From positions 7,134,653-7,198,652 of the forward strand of contig OZ022241.1 in NCBI GenBank assembly GCA_963978895.1: DNA of 64,000 bases. Reading direction: 5' to 3'. Source of the stretch: Erpobdella octoculata (lineage: Eukaryota > Annelida > Clitellata > Hirudinida > Erpobdellidae). Of the stretch, positions 11,911-24,536 are shown one piece after another (within the stretch, counting starts at the first letter, position 1; each line of letters begins with the position of its first letter). The notes under the pieces were generated by a model. It worked only from the letters and a program-made list of their open reading frames with translations, did no database searches and was not told the origin of the DNA. The translations under genes and the position numbers were made by a program.

Positions 11911-12224
11911 CCTGACAGTACAGCATTACACATGTATGTTAGAAATTCGCTTTTTCCTGATAGACACTGCTATAAATTCCGTCATTTTTTTTATATTTTG
12001 TTTAGTAATGATAATTAAATAAAAGTCTGTTCTTTCATTAATTTTATATATGGCGAAAACAAACACTTACAAAATTATCTATACGACTACCCCTTGCATA
12101 GGGGAGAGAGGGGTCTGAAAATGTACAAGGTAAAACAGGACGAGGGGAGTGTCAACATCTGTAGTTTACTGCATACATAATATATGGATGATCCCAAAGC
12201 AACTACTACTACTCTCCCCGTCAT

Positions 12225-13111
<887 letters not shown>

Positions 13112-13458
13112 CCCGTCATCACTCACTTTAGGAGGAAAAATTAGTATTATGAGGATAGATTTTTGAACATCAGCCCTTCCAACATTTATCCCCCCTCCTT
13201 CCACATTTTTGTCATAATAATGTTCCTGCACAGCAAACCTGTTGGCCACCTCAGAAATCCCAGTTCAAACACTTGGCTTGTCTGAGTTTTGTGCTAACCT
13301 CAAAAACTCATGACCACAATGGAATTGTCTTTCAGTCTTTCACTTTTATAAAATGGCTACTAGCAATTACAGCTGTTTTTTTTACTATTTTCGAAACTCT
13401 TAACAACTTAATTTCAGATTGAGAAAAAATAAACACAAATCAATAAAATAAATTCAAA

Positions 13459-14569
13459 TCAGTCTGGTGAATCTTTGCTTGACTCTGTTGATGGAGATTG
13501 AGACGTCCCTGCCGAGTTACTCTCAGCTTCATTGTTATCTAAGGAAACAAAAAGAAATAAACTGACCGAGAATTACAACAATCGATATTGTCATTTTTAT
13601 AAAGATACACTTAAAAAGAGTTAACTCAATTATCTATAAGCAGTGACCACCAAGAGACCCGGATTGAAAAGTTGTAGAGTAAAACAGTAAATTAGCTTCA
13701 TTTCATGTCAGTCTCTTAACCACAAATAAAAGTTTACTTTATCCCATTTCCCCTGCAAAATATAATTAGAATGATGTGAACTAGTTAATAAATTGCAAAG
13801 GTCTAAAGCAAATATAAATTTAAGAAATGATCTTAGAGCAAAGCTAATCATCATCATTAATTTTAAATTAAATTTAGTAAGCATAAATGTGAATGGCTCT
13901 GCCATTATTTATTTTTTATGATTATAAATATAATTATTATATTTATATGATACCTAACTGGATGGGTTTTCATAAGTTAAATTTTTAGCATTTAATAACT
14001 ACTTATAGCCCGTCAAAAATGACGGATTTGTAAAATATCAGTATTTATCACTTTGCGATTGCAGCACTACCTAAAAGTTGTTACGTAAAATTATAACATA
14101 CATACAGACATCAGAAATTATATATGTTGATGTTCTAATTAATTTGTGGCCTAGAAATCTGCCAACTCACGCTATGTAAAAGATCGTCAAAATAAAATTT
14201 ATAACATATTAATTATTTATTATTTTAATCATCAACTAATAACTAATCACTTATCACTTCACTAATCATCACATGAAAATGGAACTTTTAAGAACCAATG
14301 GTACCTTGAAATTTAAGTCCTGTTAATTCATGCATCAAAGTCAAAGTAGGGAGATTTGCTGCAACTTCGGTGTCATCCAGAATGTTAGCTACCGCATTCC
14401 GTCGTCTACTGGTAGCACTCGAAACCACAACCACACCATCATTCGTTTCACGAGCTGCATAGGGCTTTGGTTTTCAAGGATTTATACGTTAACAACAAAA
14501 TGTGTAAATTAGAAAACAAAAAACATTTACTTTCTTCCGGCGTCTCGGCCCCTTTGATTCTTTTGGCAT
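13459..14569 (-). CDS. Three-exon gene for an unknown 92-aa protein
   Basis: Exons 14531-14569 (ATG, 13 codons), 14305-14464 and 13459-13538 join in phase to 93 codons including TGA. Donors are GTAAAT and GTACCA; acceptors are AAAG before CCCTAT and CCTTAG before ATAAC. The N-terminus is basic (MPKESKGPRRRKKPYAAR). A central stretch, VVVVSSATSRRRNAVANIL, runs into a hydrophobic helix-like part (NLPTLTLMHELTGLKF). The C-terminus is acidic and Ser-rich. The basic start suggests a nuclear protein, but I recognise no family. An alternative acceptor (TGCAG at about 14454) with a different first exon also keeps the downstream frame. Confidence 0.5.
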
Positions 14570-15703
14570 ATATCTTCTAAAGTCTAAAAGCTATCTAATA
14601 AAGCAATGATAACAAAGTGAACCAGAAGTAAAAAACGTAAACAACAAGCACACCTTTTAGCTGGCGCTATAAAGAAAACAAATTGGATCAAATTAATGCT
14701 AAGTCCTGTTTATTTTAAAAAATTGTGAGTGCATACAAACAATCAATTCAAACAATTTTTACAAGACTAAAACTCGCCATAGTTATTGGAGATGATTGAT
14801 GCCATGTAGGCGTAGACTGGCGTAGAGTTCGGGAGCGACGGGGCCAGTTTCACCCTGGCCTAGACCAAGTCTTGCCTTCCGCGTGAAAATTTTTAAATTA
14901 AAAAAAACATTATGAGTGATTATGTGCTTTAAAAGCATTTTAAAAGCAATTTTAACGACTATGGAATACAACGACATTAAACTAGTTATGTGAAGTGAAA
15001 TGCGGGGTTGTTAGCGATAATTTTCAAAAATATCGTCATTAATGGGTGTCGATAGCGACTTTACAAGTATCGTCGATAGTCGATGTCGATGTCGATATCG
15101 ATAACAACTCAGAATAAGTATCAACGTTGATACCGATAATTCGGTATCGATTCTGCTTTTTCCGACATTTACAAAGATAGATTGTATATATGTTCAATAA
15201 GCAATTTAGTCAGTTGAGATTTCTCAACTGGGTCATCCACCTAGCCCAGTTTAAATTTCGGATGAACAGCTGCCGCAATTTAATCATTTTCATCTGCCAT
15301 CACGTTACCAAATTGGGTAAGAATGCCTTTCTTTAATGCTTAAACAAAATGTCAGCTTGTTTGAATCTTTTTGCAACAACAGCTCGTCAAGCCCATTCAT
15401 CATTACATGGAAAGTTGGTATCGTCGATACCGAACTCGATAAACAAAATGTATCGTTGATATTAAGTAATATCGACATCGATATTCGATATTAATAACCC
15501 TGGTAAATCACAGTTAAGAAAATTTGCTAACGGCACTGGCAGCAAAGCAAAAAATTGGGTAGAGGAACTGATTTAACTGGGAAAGCCTAAGTCCCCGGCC
15601 TCATAGCTATGGTTACTGCCTTGCATAAACGTAGAGTATCTATTTTCCTATAAAAACAAGACCAGAGTGCAATCTAATTTTCAGGAAAAGTCAGGGACAG
15701 GGG
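14570..15703. other. Intergenic with a degraded TATCGA-rich MITE
   Basis: Between about 15002 and 15502 the sequence starts GGGGTTGTTAGCGATAAT and ends CGATATTAATAACCCTG, imperfect inverted ends. The interior is full of TATCGATA-like words. The flanking octamers GTGAAATG and GTAAATCA match only partly. Nothing recognised elsewhere. Confidence 0.5.
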
Positions 15704-17306
15704 CAGCCCCGCAAGGGGGAGGGCGAAGGGCAAAACCCCCCTAGAAGACATTTCGCCCCCCTGGAAAATTTTAAGATATGTAATTTTTTGAAATTTATAA
15801 ACCTGTTAACTGCTACACAAGTAAATAGCTGGATAAAACAGCGTTTTTTGCCCCCCAAATTCTAAAATATGTACCTACTTTTTGAACTTTGTAAGCCTGT
15901 TAACCGTTATACAAGTTCATAACTGGATAAGGCAGCGGATTTCCCCCCCACCCCTGAAAAATTCTAAGACATGTATTTTTTTTAACTTTTCAAGCCTGTA
16001 AACCGTTATACAAGTTCATAACTGAATAAGGCAGCGGATTTCGCCTCCCCCCAAAGTTCTAAGATATGTACCTACTTTTTAGAACCTGTTAACCGTTATA
16101 CAAGTTCATAGCTAGATAAGGTCGCGGATTTCGCCCCCCTGAAAAATTCTAAGACATGTACTTCTTCAAACTTTATAAACCTGTTAATTTTTAGCAAGAT
16201 AAGGCAGCGTATTTCGCCCTCCCCCCTCTCTGAAAAATTTTAAGCTTTATAGAATTGTATAAGCCTGTAAACCGTTATACAGGTACATAACTGGCTAAAG
16301 CAGCGTATTCAGGAATAGTCACAAAATGTGGATTGTTGGGTATCTATCAACATACCAGCAATATAGTGTATTTTGTATCCAATGCGGTTAACTTATTAGC
16401 GCATCACTGCAAACATCTCAGCAAAACTTTGGGGTGCAACTTTTTCTAGGGCACACCTATATTTTAGAAAAATCTAAATTTTTTAAAGCTTTTCTTTAAT
16501 TTTTCCTCCAAAAAAAATCTGATGACCGGGGGGTTAGTCGGAGCTGCTTTTTCAAAAAATTTCCAAAGCCACCTTTTTATTTTTCCATAAGAAAACTTAT
16601 AGCTGATGACCGGGGGGAAGGGGCTATCCGGAGGTAGTTTATCCATACATGTTTATTAAACTACTCACCACTTCAGGGGGGCCCACTAAGCCATCATAGA
16701 GTTTAGTGGGCCTATCCATAAAAAAGATTCACTCCAACGTCAAAAACCTAAAATATCAGAATAGATGCTTTAAGTATACCTATATAAAATTACAGATTAT
16801 GTTTAAATTGAAAAACAAAACAGAAATTAATTCTGTAGTGCAAAGATTTACGATAAATATTGATTATTTTTATTTAATGCACTTTTTGTCATTTTATTTT
16901 TATAAACCCCCTCCCCCGAAACTAAAGCAACATTGGCAAAATTTTAAAAAAGGTGCCCAGGAATAAAGATCAATTTAATCTGATCTGAAACTATCATTAA
17001 TATCCATGCAGTTCCAATCACCGTAACAAAGCAAGATTTTGCTATACGTTGTAAAAAAAACATCACGCATATATAAAACTATTCCAGCCTTCCAGCCAAT
17101 GAAAAGTTCACATCGTGGAAATCCAAAATGAAGTCATAAAAATAATAAACAATATGGGTGTTGCTGATGCACCTTGGATTTACATATAATATTTACATTG
17201 TCTTTTCACTCCCGATATAATTTTAGTGTTTTTTAACCATTTTCATTTCGCCCCCCCTTTAGTGATAGCTCGCCTCCCCAAAGCATGACGTCTAGTTGCG
17301 GGACTG
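15704..17306. mobile_element. hAT-type element with 8-bp TSD (GACAGGGG) and internal tandem array
   Basis: Left end CAGCCCCGCAAGGGG and right end TTGCGGGACTG share an inverted CAGYCCCGCAA terminus. They are flanked by GACAGGGG at 15696-15703 and 17307-17314. The left third is a tandem array of about 95-bp units (15760-16300). No transposase is recognisable. Confidence 0.8.
15760..16300. repeat. ~95-bp tandem repeat, about six units
   Basis: Each unit reads roughly TTCTAAGATATGTACCTAC, then CCTGTTAACCGTTATACAAG, then a CATAACTGGATAAGGCAGCG segment ending in a C-run. Units begin near 15760, 15858, 15953 and 16047, with two more decayed units after. Confidence 0.8.
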
Positions 17307-17944
17307 GACAGGGGTAAAGAATCAAATTTTATAGTTTCTCAAAACGCTAGGTAATTTTTCCAATAATCAAAGCTGGAGGTTATTGTCATACAGATAAAAA
17401 AAATGCAATGTTCCACTTTTTTAGTGAGACAAGAAATATTTTCAGAGGCAGCTTAACCCGTCGTTTTTCCCGAACTCTAAGCAGGTTCCTCTTTCTCCGG
17501 TTTTTAACTTTTTGTGGAAAAATTGCCTTGCTTTTGCCCAAAAACTGAAAACGCTACACCTAATACAAAACATTTTAGTTTTTAGCAGATAAATATGGCT
17601 GTGAACTGTCTTATCCGCTTCGTTTGAAATGCTGGGACCGGCATTACTCATAGATTTTATGCGATTAATCTTGTTTTGTGGCCGAGTTTTCATTAAATAG
17701 GCGATATCGCAAATCGCAGTCGCAGTTATTTAAAGTTAAAATTAATTGATTTTAATTGACAATAAATAAGCTAAAACTGAAGCGAAAGATGTTGATGCCA
17801 TCAAGTTGGGCGATTTTTTGTATGTTGGCAGATCTAAAATAAACGCGTGAAAACAAAATGTCACAACAATTAAAGATCAGTTGCGTGGTGGTAGAAAACT
17901 CCAAAAAGTTGACGCAGCTTCAGATCTCAAACAGCTTCCAAATG
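17307..17944. other. Intergenic 3' flank of SERINC; nothing recognised
   Basis: No conserved frame, repeat family or clear polyadenylation signal found on the minus strand just past the SERINC stop. Confidence 0.4.
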
Positions 17945-20900
17945 TTACATAAATGTTCGATTTCGGAGCACCAGAGGGGCAATCATGACCCACAAATATA
18001 TGACCATGCTGACCCAACTGCTGCATATTTTCACCCAGACTGCAGGGTTTGTTTGAACGTCCTTGACATTTGGTCTAAAATGTAAAAACGATTAAAAAAG
18101 TTAATATTATAATTTTAGTCAGCATTTTGTGGGAAACGGAAGCCGAGGCAGATCTAAACATTCTCAGTTAGGAGAACTTATAATAGGCTTGAACGAGTTT
18201 ATGCAGAGGCAGTCAAAATTTATTTTAAAAAAAAATTTTGGCGGGAGGAGGGGTAATCATAAGTTATTTTAAAAAACTTTTTCTAAAAAGTAATCAACTT
18301 TTCTTTTAAGAATGGTATGGAAGATGGGCCACCACGGCGAAAAACCGCCATCTCAGAAGCGTTTATGAACTTTTCAAAAACTCTAAAAAAATGAAATTTA
18401 ATACTTACGTGTACCAATGCGTAAGTGTCATCATGAGGAATAGAACAGACACAAGAAATATGAAATGGAAAAAACTGTAGTTATAGCGACAACTATCTTC
18501 TTCGTCGTCTATGATATCTTGTCCCAATTTTCCCTCAGAAACGCCGTCGTCTGCTGATTAAGATTTTCAAGTCACGTGATTAATTGTGAGAAGGATTTTT
18601 TATTGTTATACATTTCAATTTGAATTAAACTTAAAAGTGTTACAATAAATCTTATATTTTAATTGATTTCTGGACAAAATGATATTAATAAAGTCGATTA
18701 AAATCATATGTAGAGGAAGATAATGAAAACATTTCAAACTAGGACGGAAAAGTTAACATTGATATCTCTTATTTACTGGAAAGACACCAAAAACGTATAT
18801 AAACAGCAGGATAAGCGTTTAAGTTGTATGTACATATTACTTCTTACCATGAGCGGCTTGTTCTTCCTGGGTAGCACCACGTACTGTGTCGACAGCTCCA
18901 GTGCTTCCGTCAGAAGTTCTAAAAGTAGGAAAGAAGTATTATGTTATGTACAGTGATTGACATCCGAACACAACAATAATAAAGGTACTAAAGTAACGAA
19001 CCCTGCATAAATTATGCAAATAAGGAGGACTATTAGAGGAACGATGACGTCATAGCTGAAGGTGGTGGGAATGCAGTTTTCGTAGTTGACTTGAGTTGTA
19101 ACGTTCGAGCTCACTGAACAGGTACTCAGAGGATTGCAGCTTAATGCTGGTGAAGAGGTTCAATTGAGTAAATTTAACTTTGCGAAATTTACTTATTTGA
19201 CAATTTGAAATGAAAACTTTAAAACTTGAATGACTCAGTGTTTCCTCCCATAACATATTTGACTCCAACCCTGTTAATGTTTTTAATTTGGTTGCTCCAA
19301 GATATAGACAAAACTTCCAGATGTAAAGGCCGAATGATGTAGTTTTTTTTAAACAGCTAGTTAAGGTTTACAATGTTAATTATATATATTGGTGTGATGC
19401 TTACCTATATTTTCAGTCCAGAATAAATGAATTAAAATTATAAACATATTAAAACTAACAGCTGTTGACGGCAGTCCACGTAACGTACATGATGTAAAGG
19501 CTGACTACTGAAGACTGTAAAAGGCCAGAACGGGGGTTATCTGTCAAATTTTATTTAAGAATGTTTATTTCATTTCAGTTTGACTATTATTAGCGTATAT
19601 TGTGTCATCAAACTTATGCTTGTTACATAATTTTACAAATCTGTATTATTAATTTACTGCCAGTCGTGATTGTGGACAAATCATGGGAGTACAAATTAAC
19701 ACGCTTACTATCATCCAATTGAGTTGATACTTAGAGCAAAGACTTAATGACAATGCATTCTATAGAATCTTGGAGATTCTGCCAACGAACACTAAAATTG
19801 GGGAGGGTCAGAGAGGTTTAAATATAGGACATCCCATCATCCAATCAAGCTAAAACATGGGACATAAGCTTGTTCCTGATAACAATACATTTTTACAGTT
19901 TTTAAAGAAAACTTCAATTTCGTGGATGCTTATTCTTGGGAAAACTGTTCAATGGTTTTCCCATAATACGCTTACCTCCGTCCCAATAAGCAGCACAAAT
20001 TGGCTCAGCACATAACTTCAGAAACCACTGGCAATTATGAACCAAATTTGACAAAGCTGCTAGTCGGAAAAAAACGGCTGGTAGAACAATAAATTCGTCA
20101 ACGTGGTCATTTGACACCTTTTCCCGATCTCAGCATTTGAGTTAAATTACCGCACTTAACATATTAGGGAGGTTTGATTCATATGTCACACACCATCACA
20201 CAAATTTACCTCAAACGATTATTATTATTATTATTACTTACATTTTTGGATTCGGGGAATGACTGAGATGGCCGAGAGAATGACGCAGACGATGAAATTG
20301 AAAGAGATGAAGAACTTGTGCAGTTTGCAATCACCGTTGGCGTAGAAGACGTACAAGATCACCACAAGACTAATGAACATGGCGTAAAATAAGATGGCGA
20401 AGAGTATGACCCCTACGAACCACAACCGATTCTCCGTCTCTTCGTGGCGCCCCACCCACGAAGCCGTCCATTTGTACGAGAAGTCGACTAAGAGAGTCAT
20501 CTGTATGATGTAGAAGACGAATGCCCCGATGCCTCCCACTATCATGAGACCTAGATCGAAGTTGGGATCGTGAATGAAGAAAGCGCCAATCGCGATGCCG
20601 ATGACTATGAGGCCTTTGAAGAACCAAAAGCTGAAATTAAAAAAAAACTTGGTTACATTTGAATTTTAAAGACAGAAAGTCTATAATTCCACTTTATACA
20701 TTCAAACCTCGATAGTAAATACTCTTGTTATTATATACCCCCGGTTTGTAAATACGCGTTTGCTTGGTCCCAGCCAAGTCAATTACAGTCAAACCGGGGT
20801 TTGACTGTATCTATATATATAAAAGAACATGTCCTGACTGACTGACTGACTGACAGATGACTGACTGATAATCAACGCCGAGCTCAAACGCCTCATCCTA

Positions 20901-23900
20901 GGAACGTGAAATTTGGAACTTATATTACTTTTATAGCGTAAACATCCGCTAAGAAAGGATTTTTGAAAATTTTGCTCCTGAGGGGAAAAAACTGGAAAAC
21001 AAACTTTTTTCTAAAACAATGTATATCTCGAAAACCAAAAATGAGGAGATTTTGAAATTTGGTATATAGATTTTTTTTGAAAAATAAAAAGATACGTGTT
21101 TTACCATTTTTTGAAAATTCGGTTTCCCGGATCTTAAATGTGGGTTGGAAAATTGGGTTATTTGGTTTTTAAAGTAGCTGCTACTCAAAAACTGTGAATG
21201 CTACAGGAGTGAAAATTAGTATTTAGTTTCTACTCCAAAAATAATGAAATACGTGTTTTAGAATTTTTTGAAAATTTGGTTTCCAGGACTTCAAATGTGG
21301 GGTGGAAAATAGGGTTATTTGTTTTTTAAAGTAACTGCTACTCAAAAACTGTAAATACCACAGATGTAAAAATTAGTATTTAGTTTCTATTCTAAAAATA
21401 AAAATATACGTGTTTTACCATTTTTTTAAAATTTGGTTTTCAGGACCTCAAATGTGGGGTGGAAGATAAGGTTATTTGGTTTTTAATGTAACTGCTACTC
21501 GAAAACAGTAGATGCTACAGGAGTAAAAATTAGTATTTGGTTTCTACTCCAGAAATAATGATATACGTGTTTTACCATTTTTTGAAAATTTGGTTTCCAG
21601 TTCCAGGACCTCAAATGTGAGGTGGAAAAAAGGTTATTTGATTTTAAAATAACTGCTACTCAAAAACTGTAAGTGCTACAGATGTGAAAAATAGTATTTT
21701 GAGGTTTTGTGCCGGTTAAAAGTAAATGAGTTCAGTTTATCACCGGACGGACGGGCCAAGCCCTTATTTTAGGGTCTTCATACGGCCCTGCCCAAACCTT
21801 AAATCAAGGTGGGACGGGCCGAGATTTTTAACCAAGTATATAGACATTTTAGTGATTTTAGGGTGTTCAGGCTAAACGTGAAGTCAAGGTGGGACGGGCC
21901 GAAGTTTTTCATCAAGTATATAGAACTTCTAGGCCTGTAAAAACGGGCCGGGCCCATATTAGACGGGCCGTGCCGGGCCAGGAATTTCGGTTTTTGAAAC
22001 GGGTTGGGCCAAGTTGTCGACGGGCCGAGCCGAGACCTAAAAAATTGATCCGTGCAGTACTCTACTATGTATGCATGGTTCAAATTCTCAAATTTCATGC
22101 GAGCGAAGCCGCTACGGGCACTGCTAGTATATATATATATAGGAATATTATAGGTAATCAGAGCGTTGAATTGCTTGATACCACTTACGATCGCTCGACC
22201 AATTCACCTCACCCATTTTGTATGCCTGCTCTACAGTCCTTGGAAGACTTCACGCCAATCATCATGACCATGAGAACGAAGAAAAACACCGCCAGAGCAA
22301 AGCAGATGCGGTAGACAGCTGGAAATCCAACTACTTGTTTAACGGCTTGACTGGCATGTGCACAGCCGGCTACTGGTTGCGTCGGTAAGTACAGGGCACT
22401 GGTATTACAGAACGATTCGAACTGTAATAAATTGAAAAACAATTTAAATTTTATACGAGGACTAAGAAATTAAGATCTCAATCTAAATCTTTCTGACACT
22501 GAAGATAATTCAATATATGGCCAGAACAAACATACAATTATATTTAATGAAGTGAAAAAAAAACGAAATATTTTTTCAGAGAGTTATCACCAGAGATGTT
22601 GCGAGTACTTATGGTGCGAGTACGAGTACGAGTACACTGTATCGAGTACGAGTACGAGTATCAAGTACTATATCTCTGATACTCAGTACTGAGTGGAAAA
22701 CGAGTACGAGTACGAGTACAAAGGCTTCGAGTACGAGTCCGAGTACGAGTTGTACTCGAGTACGAGTACCAAGTACTACATCTCTGGTTATCACTTGCCT
22801 TGAGAAGCCCCTCTCCGATGGCTGGTGCCAGGAATATGCAGGCGATGATTAGGCCGACAATTAGAAAGCCGAGGTAGGCTAGTCTTGTGGCTGTCGTTTT
22901 GAGGCACGGAGGGCATAAGCTACAGCAACATCTGCACGCCTCTTGGCAGCAACAGCACATGGCCTGCAATCGAAATTTTTACGTGTCTCATTTTCTTATA
23001 ATTTGTTTAAATCTTCAAATTGTACATTCAGTAAAAGATGAAAATATATTGCAAAATGAGTAAAGACGTCTGTTCAATAATTGGGTGTCATTCATAGGAC
23101 AGAGGGTCGCGAACCGTTCAAGATTTTACAGGCAGATCAATAACTTGCTTTATTACACTGGTCTTGAGATAACCGTTAAACGAATATAAAACAGTTACAC
23201 TATCTTTAGCAGTGGTCTTGAAGTTTTTACAGCCAGAACATGCGCAGCTCTAATCATGCATACACGGATTCAATCTCCGGTTCTTCCTTTTCAGCATCAT
23301 GTTACTTGTTAGCAGATCATCATCGTCGCCACCGCCGCCGCCACCACCCCCACCCCCACCACCACCCCCCACCACCACCACCCCCACCACCACCACCACT
23401 ATCCTCAACATCGCCATCACCATCACCATCATCATTATCATCAGAACATACCTACATTGTTTAATTTGATATAGATTCATTATTGACTAGCGGGTGGCGA
23501 ACACAGTAAAAGGCCTGTGAAAGAAAGTATATTCATGGGCTTAAAAACGTTTTCAGCTTACCAACCTCTCCAGCTTGTTAATAAAAAATTTAAAAACTAA
23601 AATCATTTTCGTGCGTTCTACTCAGTCGTTAAGAAATTGAACTTTTATTAAAGATTAAAACTTTTTTTATTTTTTTATATGATACAAATCGATTGCCCAC
23701 TTCCCCACACATTTCTAGATAATTCTGTTGTCATCATGGGATAGTGGCGGATCCAAGAACTTCCAGGGGGGATCTAATCAAGAATTAGTACTTACTAATA
23801 GGTAAGTAAAAACGGAACTCACAAAAAGTAATAAACTGAGATTTAATGCGATTTGAGTAGTTGAAACCGTATCCTAGTTGATCCGTACCGTACTCATTAT

Positions 23901-24536
23901 AACTTTAAACACTTTATTATAGTGTTTCCAAGCCCGCAGCAATCTCTCTAATTTTGAGCAACTAGTTTTGCTTATAACTTTTTAAGGGACCGATCTGATT
24001 TTAGTATCTCTTTCTAGCTCCTAGTTATAACAAATACTCTAGTTGTAGTTGTAAGTACTTTTTTTGGCTTGTCTATTAACTATTCCGAACAAAAAGCCAT
24101 ACCAGACTGTTTCCAAGCTCGAAACTCCGCAACCGCTGTTTGTTTTGGTAACAACAGCGATTGAAAACCACAACATATTTTAACCGGGTTGTCTTCATTT
24201 GATATGAGGTTTTTAAAAAAGTATTTTATCATAGCACATGGTAATCCGACGCTTAAAAATGGTAAAAATTGCAGCAACCAAATAGATCAAACTGATCAAA
24301 CGCACGTCAAAACACTAATGTAAGCAGCCTAATATATTCACATAAATAAAACATGTTCAAATTTCACATACAGTGAACGGTTGTTTTGTTTTTCATTTTC
24401 AGATACCCTCAGCTCAAATTTCTTTAGGATTTATTTCCTTTTTTGCCTATTTTTACTTCGCTCGCTATCATACGTATTTCAAAACTAAAAAGTATTAACA
24501 AATCATCTTACTTACCGTTACGAGACAACAGCCCAT
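17945..24536 (-). CDS. SERINC: SERINC (serine incorporator / TMS1 family), complete, 9 coding exons
   Basis: Exons: 24516-24536, 22799-22963, 22213-22421, 20239-20630, 19460-19540, 19002-19113, 18848-18918, 18409-18550 and 17945-18074. They join in phase into 441 codons (440 aa plus TAA), near the usual family length. The start is MGCCLVT followed by a Cys-rich segment ([12 protein letters not shown]) and a first membrane helix. Family blocks visible: [36 protein letters not shown], the [14 protein letters not shown] loop, [29 protein letters not shown]-type [20 protein letters not shown] and a final [11 protein letters not shown] helix. Members are multi-pass membrane proteins linked to phospholipid scrambling and serine lipid synthesis. 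Oddities: intron 2 uses a GC donor (AAG then GCAAGT), the exon 6 donor GTTCGT is weak, introns 2 and 4 carry transposons. Confidence 0.93.
20810..22127 (+). mobile_element. Non-autonomous Helitron-like element, copy 1 (SERINC intron 4)
   Basis: The element lies between A and T: A then TCTATATATATAAAAGAAC at the left, and GCCGCTACGGGCACTGCTAG then T at the right. This fits the Helitron rule of TC start, CTRR end and AT target. A TGAC run follows the 5' end, then four to five tandem units of about 150 bp (each with CTACTCAAAAACTG and ACGTGTTTTACCATTTTTT), then GGGCCG-rich sequence. Nearly identical to the copy at 60057-61398. No Rep/helicase. Confidence 0.78.
22591..22786. mobile_element. hAT MITE, GAGTAC-rich, 8-bp TSD (GTTATCAC), 12 bp from a splice donor
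   Basis: Ends CAGAGATGTTGCGAGTACTT and CAAGTACTACATCTCTG, flanked by GTTATCAC at 22583-22590 and 22787-22794. The interior is almost only GAGTAC/GTACTC words. It sits in SERINC intron 2; the duplicated target reaches into the GC-type donor region (GCAAGTGATAAC on the minus strand), which stays intact. Confidence 0.88.
23310..23445. repeat. CCACCG/CCACCC-type microsatellite in SERINC intron 1
   Basis: Imperfect CCACCN repeats followed by CATCAC units to about 23445. Confidence 0.9.

Noticed and set aside
17858..18085. 75-codon plus-strand frame with Cys/His residues
   Set aside because: It is the antisense of the last SERINC exon, which has the family signature.
19914..20117. Extra SERINC exon at about 19970-20060
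   Set aside because: Phase would fit, but the sequence lacks family similarity, while 19460-19540 supplies the expected RSGLLQSS segment in phase.
23742..23775. Full hAT element starting AGTGGCGGATCC
   Set aside because: Only one terminus is visible; no right end or target duplication found.
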